Positions 21,956 to 33,984 of a stretch of 64,000 nucleotides of DNA are shown in pieces; within the stretch, counting starts at the first letter, position 1, and every line of letters starts with the position of its first letter. The DNA is from Neolentinus lepideus HHB14362 ss-1. Taxonomy: Eukaryota; Basidiomycota; Agaricomycetes; Gloeophyllales; Gloeophyllaceae. The DNA lies in the NCBI GenBank assembly GCA_001632425.1, contig KV425568.1:54840-118839 (forward strand), written 5' to 3'. Below the pieces are notes generated by a model. That model did no database searches, was not told the origin of the DNA, and worked only from the letters and a program-made list of their open reading frames with translations. The position numbers and the translations under genes are program-made.

Positions 21956-24715
21956 ATGGCTTCGCCGGAGTACGAAGCCACCATCCCTCCCTCGAGCGTC
22001 GAAGACGAAAAGCCGACGGTCGAGATTATTGAAACTGCTCTGGAGAAACGTGACTATGCTGGCGACTCGACGTTACCTTCACCTCCTGTGTTAACTGAAG
22101 AGGAAGAGAAACGGCTTTGGAGGAAGGTAGACTTGAGATTAATGCCAATCCTGAGTATCATGTACTTGTTCTCTTTCTTGGATCGAGGTATGTGTGCTGG
22201 CTGCTACATATTAGTTTGATGATATCTCATACCCAGTCATTCAGGCAACATCGGTTCGTGTTTCGATGTCGTGCTTCCGCGAGATGTAGTGGCTCACTTA
22301 TCGTAATCCAACAGGCAACGCAAAACTACAAGGATTAGTATCGCAGCTGCATTTAGTAGGGAACGAGTACAACATTGCCTTGGTGCGTTCCTATTAACCT
22401 CCGTCGAACTATGTTCTGATCCGTCCCCAAAGACAATGTACTTTATCGTAAGTATGACTGTAGTCCTATGGCGGCTGAGATCGCATGCTCAAAGTCTCAA
22501 AGCCTTACTGCTTGTTCGAATGCCCGGCGAAGTAGGCCCCATATCCGTGACGAACTCGCCCTACCGGTACTAATTCATGTATCTTACAGCTTGGTCCTCA
22601 AGAAATTCCGACCATCAAGGTATGTGTACCTCCGTGCCACATACTCCCACTGGCCCTTCTGATAAGAAAACTGTAGATGGCTGCCAGGCATAACCGTAAG
22701 CTTTCATCTATAATCGATTAAGCTCGGTCTCACCCTCCTTGGCTTGCCTCGTATGACAGATTACGTGGGGTATCATTATGTACGTCTTTTCTGCATTGTC
22801 ATTAGGAAAGGGGGCATATTGATCTCACTTGTTCTATCCGTAGGACTCTGATGGGTCTGGTCAAGACGTGCGTGTTTTCCTCTTCCGCAACTCACAGCAC
22901 TAGTATTGACTCGAGCGGGACTCGTAGCTACCAGCAACTAGTCGGTGTCAGAGTATGCCTAGGCGTCGCGGAAGCTGGGCTGTTCCCGGGTGTTGTCTAC
23001 TAGTAAGTGACTCGCAATATGCGCACTTACGAAGACAAATACTCAACCGAATGCTCAGTCTCACCCTTTGGTATCCTCGTCATATGCTGCAATACCGCGT
23101 CGGGTTGTTCTTCGGTGCCGCTACCCTTGCCGGTTAGTGCCGATGCATAGGCGTATTTGAATAGATCAGAACGCTCATGATAGCCCATCAGGTGCTTTCT
23201 CTGGTCTCCTAGCCTTCGCTATCAGCTTCATGAGCGGAACCGCCGGCATGCTAGGGTGGTCCTGGATTTTCGTGAGTCGGTCGCTTCATCTTCAAAGAAG
23301 AGGTGTTCGACGTTCTGGTGTCCCAGATTCTCGAAGGGATTGGCACAGTCATAGTCGGAACTATCGCATTCTTCGGTATCACATTTCTCTGGCACGTCTT
23401 GCATCCTGCTGACGACACGCAACAGTCCTCGTCGACTTCCCTATTACCGCGACATTCCTTACACCCGAAGAGAAGGCGTTCATAGTACATAAGAAAAGTG
23501 AGTCAGGCTGTCACGTTTATTTTCCAGTGAAGAGAGCGAATTGCTGACTTTGTATGTACAACTCAAGAATACGATAACTCATCCGTCGGCGAAGAAGAGC
23601 AGTTCGCTCTCCGACATGTTTGGGCTGCGTTTACGGATTGGCAGGTGCGCGGATAATTCTGCGGATGAGGCGTCATAGCATCTCATCCATCAACAGATCT
23701 GGATCCATATCTTGGTTTATATGTCCGTTGTTGGTCCTCGTGAGTATTGCACGGCGACGTGGTGTAACGAGATTCTCACTAAATATTTGTGGTAGTGTAT
23801 GGTATCTCCTTGTTCTTGCCGTGAGTAATGATTCTTTGTGATAAGAATGCTAAACAACGAGTTTACCGTCAGATCTATCATTGAAGGGTGTGTAGTCCAT
23901 CCCGAGTTTATGCCCAAATAGGCTGGAAAGTAACACCGGATCCAGTTTTGGGTACACAACCTCTATCTCCCAGCTTCTGACCGTCCCACCCTATGTCTTC
24001 GCGAGTGAGTATCGGAGTTCTTGCTGTATATATTTCCGTTTCACTCACAAGTATTTCTTGCATACAGCAATCGTACTGCTAGTCATGGCAGTTTGGTCCG
24101 ACCGCACCAGGAAACGCTCGCCCTTCATCTTCGCCGGCCTCGTTATGCTCCTCATCGGATTCGTGATCAACATCACGGACGCGCCTATCGGAGTCAAGTA
24201 CTTCGGCACGTTCTTCTGCGTTGCCGGGAGTTATGCGTCATTCCCTGGTGTGGTCGCTTGGTATGTTTTTCTTGGCACGGTTGTCGACAATTGAACGCCG
24301 ACACTGTGGCACCATCTATACATTCCAGGTTGGGCAATAATTTGGCTGGTCAATACAAGAGAGGAGTTGGCATGGCACTGCATATCGGAATCGGCAACTT
24401 TGCTGGAGCGATATCCTCGAATGTGTACCGCACGAAGGATGCACCGAGATACATGGTTGGACGTAAGTAACCGTACTGCAGACACTATCGGCAGGGATGA
24501 CGCTGATATTTATCCACTGTTCAGACGGCATCGAGCTCATGTTCGTTGGCATTGGTTTCATTTTCCTGCCTCTGACAGTTTTTCTCTACACGCGCATCAA
24601 TACGCACAGGGACAGGCTGGCAAGAGAGACCGGGGAGGCTGGGATAGCCAAGTACTCTGATAAGGAGCTGAGAGAAATGGGGGACAGAGCGCCAGACTTC
24701 CGGTACACACTCTAA
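21956..24715 (+). CDS. Dal5-type MFS permease (anion:cation symporter family), copy E
   Basis: This is a 12-TM major facilitator of the fungal allantoate/nicotinate permease group (ACS family). The N-terminal cytosolic tail ends in the family hallmark KRLWRKVDLRLMPIL, then MYLFSFLDR-GNIGNAKLQG, QLHLVGNEYN, VGVRVCLGVAEAGLFPG, TLWYPRHM and FGYTTSISQLLTVPPYVFA. The C-terminus is GDRAPDFRYTL. The gene is heavily spliced. Exon 1 is 21956-22187, exon 2 is a 9-nt microexon at 22245-22253, and exon 3 is 22315-22382. About ten more exons follow to the stop at 24713-24715. It is divergent from oxygenase A. Transport substrates in this family are small anions such as ureides, nicotinate or dipeptides; which applies here is unknown. 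Confidence 0.9.
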
Positions 24716-25248
24716 GCATGGTCTCTTGGACTTGATGCGTCTAGAATGACATTTGACGCGCTCACCGCGGTGATGAATGTATATTTAGACATATGTACGA
24801 TAGTGTACGCACAACTGAGCAATAAGCGATGATGACTTACGAACTGTGCTAACTACTCGTCATCCATCTATCTACTGCGAAGTGACAGGATAAACATCAG
24901 ATCGTGGCGAATCCACTAAAGCTCTATTAACATATCCCACCTCGACTTTCGACGAGATGTCAGTTTCCATCAAATCTATTCATGATCAGGAATCGCCGTA
25001 GTTGCACCGGATCACTGCGGCAGGACCCATTCTACTAGTGTCCGCTTGTCGGACGCAGTGTGAGCTTGCGCATACCAGCCGACGCTCGCGGTCGTCGCAA
25101 CAAACACGTTCCGGACTGATAGGATCGTCCAATTCCTCTCTGTGATGTCTCAGGGTTATTTCATTCTCTTGAGTACGCAGCACTGCTTGCCGTCTGGATA
25201 TAAAACGGTAGAGAGCAGTACAGGAGCAGCACATTACAAGAAATAACA
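24716..25248. other. Intergenic region upstream of the hydrolase gene
   Basis: This stretch of about 530 bp lies between the permease stop and the hydrolase start. No gene or repeat is recognised. Confidence 0.5.
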
Positions 25249-26678
25249 ATGTCACAGTACGAGCACCTCTCTACTCCGGACCCCGAGTTTTCCGCTCGAT
25301 GGAAGCCAAGGCCACCTCTCGTACTGAACCTTGCCGAGATCAGTAAGATGCGGCAAGGGTTCAAGGCGTTCGCGATAGCGCCGTATCTGAAATACTGGAA
25401 AGAGCGCCTCCCAGCAGGTACTGTCGATCGATTGCTTGCTATCATATGTTTCGGGCTGACTCGAACTGTGGCAGAGTCGCTGTACCAAGTTCAAAACTTT
25501 GACATACCTGTTGAAGGAGGAGCGATCAAGGCGCGCTACCTGAAGCCTGCCGTGCAAGACGATCGAACGATATTCCCGCTGTTGATTTGGCTCCATAGCG
25601 GAGGTACGCAAAAACGACAATGTAGAAGGAGTTTGGTCACTGACGGGCCCCGTAGGCTGGATGAACGGCGATATCGATATGGACGACTTCTGGCTCCGAA
25701 ATGTATGCGTCGATCTCCAGATCTCAGTCTTGAACGTCGACTACAGGTCAGTCTCTGCTCTTACATGCAAGATACGCGAGGTGCTCACCCGATCTGGCAC
25801 CAGGTTAATCCCAGAATATCACTGGTCTACCGCCCTGCACGATTCATACACTGCAGTGAAATGGGTACGTCCACCCATTTACTTCCTCCCTTTTTCTGTG
25901 CTGACAAAGGATGTCGTGTCACGACAGGCAGTAGACCATGCTGATATCCTAGGAGCGTCCATTAGCAAAGGGTTTATACTCGCAGGCGCGTCCTCAGGCG
26001 CCACCACCGCAGCCGCGATCGTGCATCGTGCAAAGGAGGACCCGTTCTTCGATAACAGGAAAATTACAGGCCACGCTTTGCAGATTCCGCTCCTTATCCA
26101 TTTGGATGCATATCCTAAGGAGTGAGTGCCTTTGAATAGATGGAAGAGATAATTTATAATTGGCACAGATGGAAATCCGAGCTATTGTCGATGGAGCAGA
26201 ACAAAGATGCGCCTGCCGTCAACAAGGACGGGATCCGAGGGCTGTGCGGTACGCGTCTCTCTCATAAACTAATATTCTTATCTTCCATCGCGCCGGCTTG
26301 AAGCTGACACCCCTCATATAGATTTAACCCAAGCATCACCCACTGACCTCGACTTTTCCGTCCTCCTAGCACCTCACGAAGGCGTTCCTCCGCTGTACAT
26401 TCAAGTCTGCGGCTTGGATCCTCTGCGCGACGAGGGATTCCTGTATGAAAAACTGCTACGAGAGAAGGGCATCAAGACAAAAGTAGATTCGTAAGTGTTG
26501 CGGATGTCCATGTCGTTGTGTGCTCTGGATAGTGTATGCAAGGGCTAACTGAGAATTGTGCAGGTGTGCCGGGGTACCACACAACTTCCAGCTCTCCATG
26601 CCCGACATCGGAGCGGGTGTCAAGTTTGATAAGGATTTCAGGGAGGGAGTGAGATGGTTGTTGGCAAACTCCAAGTGA
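25249..26678 (+). CDS. Alpha/beta hydrolase (HSL/arylacetamide-deacetylase type)
   Basis: The start is at 25249 (MSQYEHLSTPDPEF). About seven exons can be joined. Exon 1 ends at about 25603 within HSGG, and the next exon begins GWMNGD, giving the HGGG-like oxyanion element HSGGWMNGD. The nucleophile elbow is GASSGA (GxSxG) around 25985. The catalytic Asp is in QVCGLDPLRDEG, and the His is in GVPHNFQL near the C-terminus. All three catalytic residues are present, so the enzyme is probably active on small esters, amides or lactones. It lies directly downstream of the Dal5-type permease, in the same direction. It has no signal peptide and is probably cytosolic. Confidence 0.88.
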
Positions 26679-27196
26679 TTGGCTACTACGCCACGTGAGG
26701 GAACGGGCCAGCAGCGAAGCTGGACCGAGCTCTGTATCTATGATTGGATGTGAATTAGGTGGTTTGCTGGATGTAGGATAGTGATAGACTCGGTTTGTGA
26801 CGTTGATGCGGGATCTAGAGTATAAAGATATACAGATCATCTCTTGATAGGCTAGGGGTTGATACTGTTGTCTTCTCCAGCACGGACAAGCTGACCGATC
26901 TCGAATCCGAGGGAAAGGCAAAAGGTGAAGCGCCTGTCTGCCGTCGTCGAATATGTCCTCTTGTGCTATAATAATCGTTGCCGGAGAATATGGAATGAGA
27001 AAGCACAACATGTTTCTGAGAACTAGCGTCATGAACATTCTATTTTTTCAACAAAATAATAAGCTAGAGTAATTATACCTGAGCCATATCTCTCAACGGG
27101 AACAGATGCATGGGCCACTTCATCAGGACTCCACAGAGTAAGATGATCGTCGGATTCCACAGAAGGCACACGGAAAAGTATGGCACTTACCGTATG
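26679..27196. other. Intergenic region between convergent hydrolase genes
   Basis: This is the 3' flanking sequence of both hydrolase genes. Nothing recognisable is seen. Confidence 0.5.
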
Positions 27197-27999
27197 CTAG
27201 ACGCCAATCTCGTCCATCCAAACTTCCATTCTGTACAAGGCGTCCTGACCCTCATTATCATCTACTTCGAAGACATCTACCCTGCCGTCTTGTCCTAGTC
27301 GACTTGCCTTCCTCCAAGTTTCCAGCTCCCCTTTCTTTCCCACAATGGCGATGGGGAATTTTGGTTCGTAATTGAACTCTTCCAGTGGAGTAGGCAGGAG
27401 CGATTCCGCCAGGGTCCTATTGTTCGGCGGAGGGGAGATCATGATGAGCCCACGGGCAGGATTAGAGGAGATGTATGTCTGCGCGATCAATGAGCCAGTG
27501 GAACGAGAGACAATGACAGGGGCGAAGGGGATGGCGGCAAGACGGATGTGTGATCGTAGTTCTGGATGGGCAAACCAATGGAGAGATCGTAAAACTGGAA
27601 AATAAGACGGCTTACCCTCTTCAAAGTGATGCATCAAAGCTTCTGACGTGCTAGGGCTTTCAGGCTTCGCGAGGTCGATCTCCAGACATGTGTATCCCTT
27701 CTCCGCCAGCATGGACGCAAAACTCGTCATTCTGGGTAGTTCTATATTCCAGCTCTTACAAAAATTACGCGTAAGAAGAGCACATACCCTTTCTCTGAGT
27801 CCTCATCCCAGCCGCTAGCAGATAAAAATACCAGAGCCGTCGGCACTTCTCGAGACGCGGTCGGGGGAGGAGACCTCAGGATATATTTCGTTGTGTTTGT
27901 CGACGCTTTTCTACTTCCAGTGAAGAAGATGCCACCGAGCCCAAACGCTGAAGTTGCATAAGGATGTAACCGGGTGATGAGTGGCCTGAAAGAGTTCAT
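27197..27999 (-). CDS. Small alpha/beta-hydrolase-like protein
   Basis: The start is the Met at 27999 (MNSFRPLITRLHPYATSAFG). The basic, Ser/Arg-containing N-terminus could be a mitochondrial presequence. An intron joins EDSEK to GMTSFASMLAEKGYTCLEIDL. A second intron joins HHFEE to ELRSHIRLAAIPFAPVIV. SRSTGSLIAQ occupies the position of the nucleophile elbow but has Ser where the first Gly of GxSxG would be. PFAPVIVSRSTG and PIAIVGKKGE look like core strands of the fold. The predicted protein is about 220 aa, small for the superfamily. The enzymatic role is not clear. Confidence 0.65.
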
Positions 28000-29852
28000 G
28001 TTTGCAAGAGATGTCACGGGCAAACGTTACCTTCTGTGACCATAGTCATGTGACTCGCTTTTCTGGTCACTTCAACCTATGAATCTTTCGACTTAAAGTC
28101 TCGGCCCTCTTTCCGGGTATGATATACAACAATACTGGTTTTTATAAAAAATACAACACCATATTTCCATGTTAATGTGAAACCTGTTCGGCATCTTTTG
28201 AATGCGGCTGCGTGGGGTTACTGGTTGGTTGGATCAATCTTCTGCCCCTTCTGGCTTACCGTTTATCTTGTGTACAAGGTTTGGCCATCAGGCACTACTC
28301 TTGCTGTAAAAGATACGCATTGGGCGACATGACACATAATAAGTAATATTCCTGGGTGGCTGATGTGAGTGACGGACGACTATATATGCGACCTATCATG
28401 AACGAAGTGCAGCCTATGTTACACATCTGATTCGTAATCAATCTCGTAGGCACCCTATGCATTCAGGTCTATGTTCGGGTTCACTAATGTCAATCTGGTT
28501 CGAAAGATCAAGTAAAGATCAAGTTATCCCCCCACTGGAATGTTGAAATGATCTCGAATCAGTCTTTTGGGTCTTAATGCGTATGATCGGCCCGAAGTTT
28601 CTCAAGGTCGCCGTTGATAGGTCGCTCACTAAAAGCGTGCATGAATCCGCGAACCTCGTTGAGAGCTAGCCATTTATCTGTCACAGAAGGAGAAGGAAGA
28701 CTTCTTGGAGTACTATCCCTGTTTCCTGGACAGGTCTAAAGATTCGCAAGCAGTTCTTGACCTCCGAGGACTGGCCGGAACATAGTCAGTCGACACCGTT
28801 GCCTGAGAGGAGGATCGATTATGGGCCGGTAATTCTAGCACCATTACAAAAGCAGCGGCGGATAATGCTCGATGTCAGGATGAAATACGCGGGTAACGTT
28901 TCATGATATGATGAGTAGTGGGCCGGAATAGAATTGAGTGTAGCTTTGATCATCGTGGCACAATGTATCCAAGTAAAAGAAAGCTGAGAGAAGTCACTCT
29001 GATCGAGTCTGTTGGAGTTCACGCCTCTAGGAAGCCGAAGTCCTGGAGCGGGGAGTGAGGATTTCGTCGGCAGAGGGTATCGAATCTACTCACGCTACGA
29101 AACGAGCTGACTGTCTTACATTGGCCTTTCGCCATTATCAGTGCAGCCCAACTAGTCAAGCACACATGCAGCTGAGACGATTTTAGGATCCTTGCGACGT
29201 CAAAGCGCACGGTCATGACTGGAAAGGAGTTTCCGATGTCGGAGAATAAACAAAATTGCCGGCGTGTCAGAGTTACGAAGGTAGAGAAGAAGCTGGTTCG
29301 GTCTAGATGAATGCGCTCATTGCCACTTGAGTGTGGAATTTAAGGGATAAAACCCTGGCCCTGATAATTTTTATGACTGAATAAGTCTAACACAATTGGC
29401 GCAGGAACTCCGCTTGCTACACCCATTTTGTCGCTCCATTGCCTTGTCGGTGCCCACGTTAGCCCATCGCAATCAGCGAGGGCACGTCGTACCGGGTCAA
29501 GAAAAGACGCAAGTCTACGCCCAAATATCGCGCCCGAGATCTGCTATTGCAGGGCAAGGGGGACTACTTCCTTCTCTCGTTGCCAGTGAGATTCTCGGCT
29601 CGTGGTCTGAACAGCCGAGGCGCTCTCGAAACTCCTGTAGTATCGAGCTCTTCAGGTATCGACTCGATGAATGCCCGTGCTGTAGGATCCTTCGGTGGAA
29701 ACGACTTGAGAAACGGAACAGCAAACCTCTGTGTCGGGAAAGGTTTCTCCCTGCTTTTGGAGTTCAAAGACCGTCCTATCGAACTTTTCCGAACTCGAGA
29801 CGGCTGAATCCAAGAAGATTTCTTTGGTCAGAGTTCAGATCTTTACGAGTTG
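28000..29852. other. Mostly unassigned region
   Basis: From 28000 to about 29390 no gene is recognised. From about 29390 to 29852 several overlapping frames are open on both strands (for example plus 29396-29926 and minus 29564-29767), but none has recognisable domains or clear splice structure. I could not decide whether it holds a small gene or is 3' flank of the RnpA-like gene. Confidence 0.4.
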
Positions 29853-31097
29853 TCAGGAACGTACCCTCTCAGTTGGCTGCTTCTGCTTCGACAAAAGTTT
29901 CATGGACGCGGGTGCTCGATCCTTAGCATGAGATGACTTTGAGCCGGTTGGTACGCGGACATGTTTTGAATCTGTCATGTCATGATTCGAATGTACACGC
30001 CGGCTTGTGGCTCCGCTGGCAGACGGCACAGGTGAGGCTTCCTTAACGGAGACAGATTTCATGGTATCTGCCTTGGCTTGAGCAACATTGCGACGGGGAC
30101 TGGTTTGTACTTTCACCAACTAGACAGGAATACCGGATCAGATTATGTATTGCGACGACATCGACGAAGACTTACTTTACTGGGACGAGATTTGGCTTCC
30201 AGTCGTTGTGCCGACCATTGCTTCTCGAGAGCCACCGCTCGATCCCTGATTTTCATGAGAGCCTCCCGTAGTATGACAATCAAAGTTTGATACGGCATCC
30301 TGTATACCTCCAGAGAGGGCGTGAACACATATGTCCAGTCTAGGACTGAGTTTAATACAACTACCTTTCGCTCGACTGCGGTACGTACCCTGCATGATCA
30401 TGTCTCTACTGCCCTCTCCTTCTACAAAGATCTCCTGCACCTTGCCCTTCGCGCTCTTTACTTTCTTCACATCAGCTCCCCTGGTCACGATTAAGCCCAG
30501 CGCGAACTTGACTCTCCGAGCAATCTTCCTTCTAATCACGGCGTCCTTTGAGACAAGCCTCTTGCCGACGATCAGGGTCGCAGACATCGTGATTATTCTT
30601 GACCATTCTGGCGTCGGGACAGATGGGGGATCAAGGGGTGACGGACGGAACGAGCCGTTCCCAGCTTGTACGAGCAGCGCTTTAGGCAACGCACGTACCT
30701 GAAGAGAAGGGCACATATAGCGCGGCAAGAGTTTAGCGAGGTTAGGAGGTGCTAAACGGGTCGCGGGATGATTGGGGTCGTTGAATTTGTCTTTCTGGAC
30801 ATAGTGGCCGAGCAAGACAGGGTGGTGATCACCTGGTGTGGTTCGCTTGAACTGCATTGAGATGAATCAGTACGATATGAAACAAGTATGTGATTACAGA
30901 TCCAAGTGAGGGCAAGTCAATGCTTGGTTCACGCATTTCAGACGTGGACCTACTCTTACCTCATGCTTGCCGTTGTCCCATGTCCTAGATGACCACTTTG
31001 TAGCTCCTTGCATAAGAGGGAGACAGATAGCAACGGTATCTAGAACATAGAACGAAAGCAGGCTCCTTCCTGATGAATCCCCACCACTGCTAACCAA
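29853..31097 (-). CDS. Basic protein with bacterial RNase P protein (RnpA)-like motif
   Basis: Confirmed exons are 30960 upstream to an uncertain start (Met at 31013 or 31097), 30389-30851, 30176-30339 and 29853-30119. All junctions are GT-AG and in frame. From the Met at 31013 the product is 315 aa. Residues about 105-135 read TLIVGKRLVSKDAV then IRRKIARRVKFAL. This lines up position by position with the RnpA strand and RNR helix (KRxxxKAVxRNRxKRxxREAF type). After a 35-residue insert comes DWTYVFTPSLEVYRMPYQTL and VILREALMKI, matching the final strand and helix of RnpA. The tail (about 100 aa) is basic and low-complexity. It is divergent from bL28m at 31422. The assignment is by eye only. 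Other small basic RNA-binding proteins of the same S5-D2-like fold are possible. Confidence 0.6.
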
Positions 31098-31421
31098 GCC
31101 GGTCGAGACTGAGCTTGACCGATGTCGGACACATAGTATGCGGAAGAGGTTTCACTAACCTTAATGGATCTAAGCCCTCCACTTTTTGCGAGTCGAGATA
31201 ACTCAATTTTTCTGCATTGTTGCATAGGCTGAAGAGGAAGTAGCTGAACTTGAGCTGAACGCCCCAGAACCGAACTTTGAACTTGAAACTGAAGGGGTTA
31301 AAATATTGAAGTTAAGCAGAGTGCTGAAGATAATCCAAGTATAGGCATACGGCACTGATATTAATACTTACTAGCCAAAACTTTCGTTTGATCTCTTCAG
31401 CTGCCTGAGTCGTCGGCCAAG

Positions 31422-31866
31422 ATGCTACCGTCAATACCCCTTCTTGCTGCCATCGTCAGCCAGCCCTTCAAGCGCTCCCAGCAAGGCCTTTTCCACGGCA
31501 AAACGCGCCTGTCTGGGAACAGCATCCCTTTCTCCAAGGGCAAAACCAAGCGGTCATGGCTGCCAAACGTGCACACGAAACGGCTCTTCTCCGACGCGCT
31601 GGGGGAGAAAATTAAGCTGAAGGTCACGTCAAAGGCGCTGAAGACGGTGAAGAAGGTCAGCTGCAAACGTTCATTATACGAGCCTTTCCTGACCCCTCGC
31701 GCTCAAGTTCGGCGGTTTGGATGGGTACCTACTTCATACGAAGTCGGATAAGCTGGGATGGGAGGGCATGCGACTACGACTGCGTGTGGAAAAGAAATTG
31801 GAGGAAAAGAGAAGAGAGGCAGTAGCTGTATCGACCAGTGCTGCACCAATGCCTTCTGCTTCATAA
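31422..31866 (+). CDS. MRPL24: Mitochondrial large-subunit ribosomal protein bL28m
   Basis: Two exons, 31422-31655 and 31708-31866, give 130 aa. The N-terminal part carries the L28 signature: KRSQQGLFHGKTRLSGNS, then KTKRSWLPNVHTKRLFS and LKVTSKALKTVKKFGGLDGY. This is typical of bL28 and yeast mitochondrial Mrpl24. A short Lys/Glu/Arg-rich tail follows. The protein is a structural component of the mitochondrial 54S subunit. The promoter region of about 320-400 bp is shared with the divergent RnpA-like gene. Confidence 0.9.
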
Positions 31867-32373
31867 CTGCCTGTCATGTGCCTGCCTGCATTGCAGGTGC
31901 GCGCTCTGAATGTTTGACTGGAGGTTTCTGAGGAAGCATGGAGTTTCTATCTGGGCATACTCGCGTTCAGACGCCTTCCTTGTTGGTATCCTGTGCTACA
32001 CTCGTTCATTGAAGGATCTGATTGTCTTCTCAGTACATGTCGTATCTACCCCATTCTAATCCACCTATAATAATCTGTTCTTCCGTGCACATCCAACCCC
32101 ATCTCATTGTGAAATATGCGTCAAATCATTGCGGCAGAATAGTAAATCAACCTAAGGGACGTAAGGATTTACATGGCGACATGAATATAGTGCCACAGTC
32201 TACTAAAATCACTATACAGCAGAGGAAGCGCGAAGATCATAAAGTTAGCACAAAAAGAGGGAGCGAAATGTGAAAGAACGAAAATAAAACAATGCAATAC
32301 AGGCGAATAACCAACATTAACATTATAAAGTGTCTATCGTAACCTGCGGCATAGCGGCACGTCTGCAGCGCAC
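31867..32373. other. Intergenic region between convergent genes
   Basis: This is the 3' flank of bL28m and of the NT-C2 gene. No features are recognised. Confidence 0.5.
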
Positions 32374-33984
32374 CTAGCTCTCCGTCCTCACGGCCTGTCT
32401 CTTCAATAAATTAGGTGTCCCTGGACGACTCCCATATCCACCAATCTTCCGCGACCACCATCCCTTATGCCTGCCGCTGCCATTCGCGCTCACCACCTCC
32501 GAATTCGAATCGCTGGTAGCGAGGGACGGCGACGCCTCCATCCCCGAGCTCGTCAATGCGCTCGCACTGTCCGTCCCGCTCAACACGCTCTGCTTCTCCG
32601 AATCCACCGACGCACTCCCACTGCTACCGCCGCCGCGCCCGTCTTCCGCACCACCATCCAGCTCCTTCGCTTTCTCTGAACCTGGGGGAACGTAGTACGT
32701 GAACGGCGAGCTCGTCATCGACGTCGTCGGGACGGGGTTGAATATCGCCTCTATAAGCGTTTCCGTCGTGCGCGGTCCAAACGCCGATGGGAGCTGGTCG
32801 AGCTCGAATGGCACGCCCTTACGGCTCGTAACAGTAGCATCCGGGTCCGCTGAACGCACGCCGTCGCTATGCTCGCCATACAAATCCAGCGTACGGTTCA
32901 GCCACGCTGGCGAGCGGTACACCTCGTTGTGTAGCAGCCCTGCGACGCCTGCGAGAATTTCGCCCTTCCGAAGCGGAGGCGCTTTGTAGGCTTTCTCCCC
33001 GCCAACATACTGTACGTCAGTGGTAAGCTGTGTAGATGATCAGTCGGCGTTCGATACCGCATGGAGCAGAGATGAATACCTTCAGAACGGCGTTGGTCTT
33101 GCTTTGTCGGAGAAGGTAGTTCCGCGTCACAGGACCTGCGCCCACGTACTCGGCCAGGTTCAGGATGACATGGCCCAGACGGGGATTCTCAAGCGAGTCG
33201 GGGTCACCAGGTATGACGCGCTTCCCGGGCATTCAGTATTCTCACGAAAGTGTACATACGACAAAATACGCACCTGTCTCACTACGAGTTTCAGTTCATT
33301 CGGGAGTAAGTTCAGCGTGTCCCGCTGCACGTCCATTTGGACGACCACGTTGACCGCGTGTTCCCACTTTACGCTGTGCTCGCGCAATGGCAGGTATTCA
33401 GTCATGCCTCGGGCGTCCGAGTATACGGTGTTGGGATCCAGTGAGGACTGCGAATCTGACGGGGTGCTCATGGGGGACAGTGAAGCCGGGAGCTTGGGGG
33501 AAGTGGGTTCCGGCTTCAGATGGTTCAGGGAGAGACTCGACATGTTGACCCCGCTCCTTCCCCAATCTCTCAGCGAGTCATGCTCCTGCTCCTCAGCCGA
33601 CCCTGTATCCCCATCCTCTTCATCGTGGTCATGAACAACTATCTCGGGTCCCTCAGTCGCCTTCTCCTTCCCCTTAACGCTTGATTGCCCAGACGTCGAT
33701 CGGTGGCCTCGAATCTTTGAAAGTAGCCCAGAGTTCGGTCCTGAGGACACAACGTGGTTAAAGCGCCATTTGACGCCGAACTCGCCGTGGACGTATGGTA
33801 CGCTCGAGACTTGGTGGATGTTCAGTTTTACGAGGAAAAGCGAGTGCTTCGGTCGTAGATGGGCGAGCTGAGAGCGTATACCGCTGTGGTGAACCGTCTG
33901 CGTGGAAGAGCTAGATGAACTGGCGACTGGAGAGGGGTCCTGAATAGAAGAACCAGAGGCATGAACGGACCCTGACGTGGACAT
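32374..33984 (-). CDS. NT-C2 (EEIG1/EHBP1 N-terminal C2-type) domain protein
   Basis: Exons 33274-33984, 33080-33220 and 32374-33027 give 501 aa. Residues about 45-300 form an interrupted NT-type C2 domain: LFLVKLNIHQVSSVPYVHG and EFGVKWRF, a Ser/Asp-rich insert of about 110 aa, then HSVKWEHAVNVVVQMDVQ, LLPNELKLVVRQ, RLGHVILNLAEYVG and YLLRQSKTNAVLKL. These are the core strands of the family found in EEIG1/EHBP1 and its fungal relatives, which act at membranes and the actin/vesicle interface. The C-terminal 180 aa are Ser/Gly-rich and probably disordered. Confidence 0.82.

Noticed and set aside
29853..31097. Annotating the RnpA-like gene as an ordinary ribosomal protein
   Set aside because: No ribosomal protein signature was recognised. 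The conserved spacing fits the RnpA RNR motif better, though this is a by-eye call.
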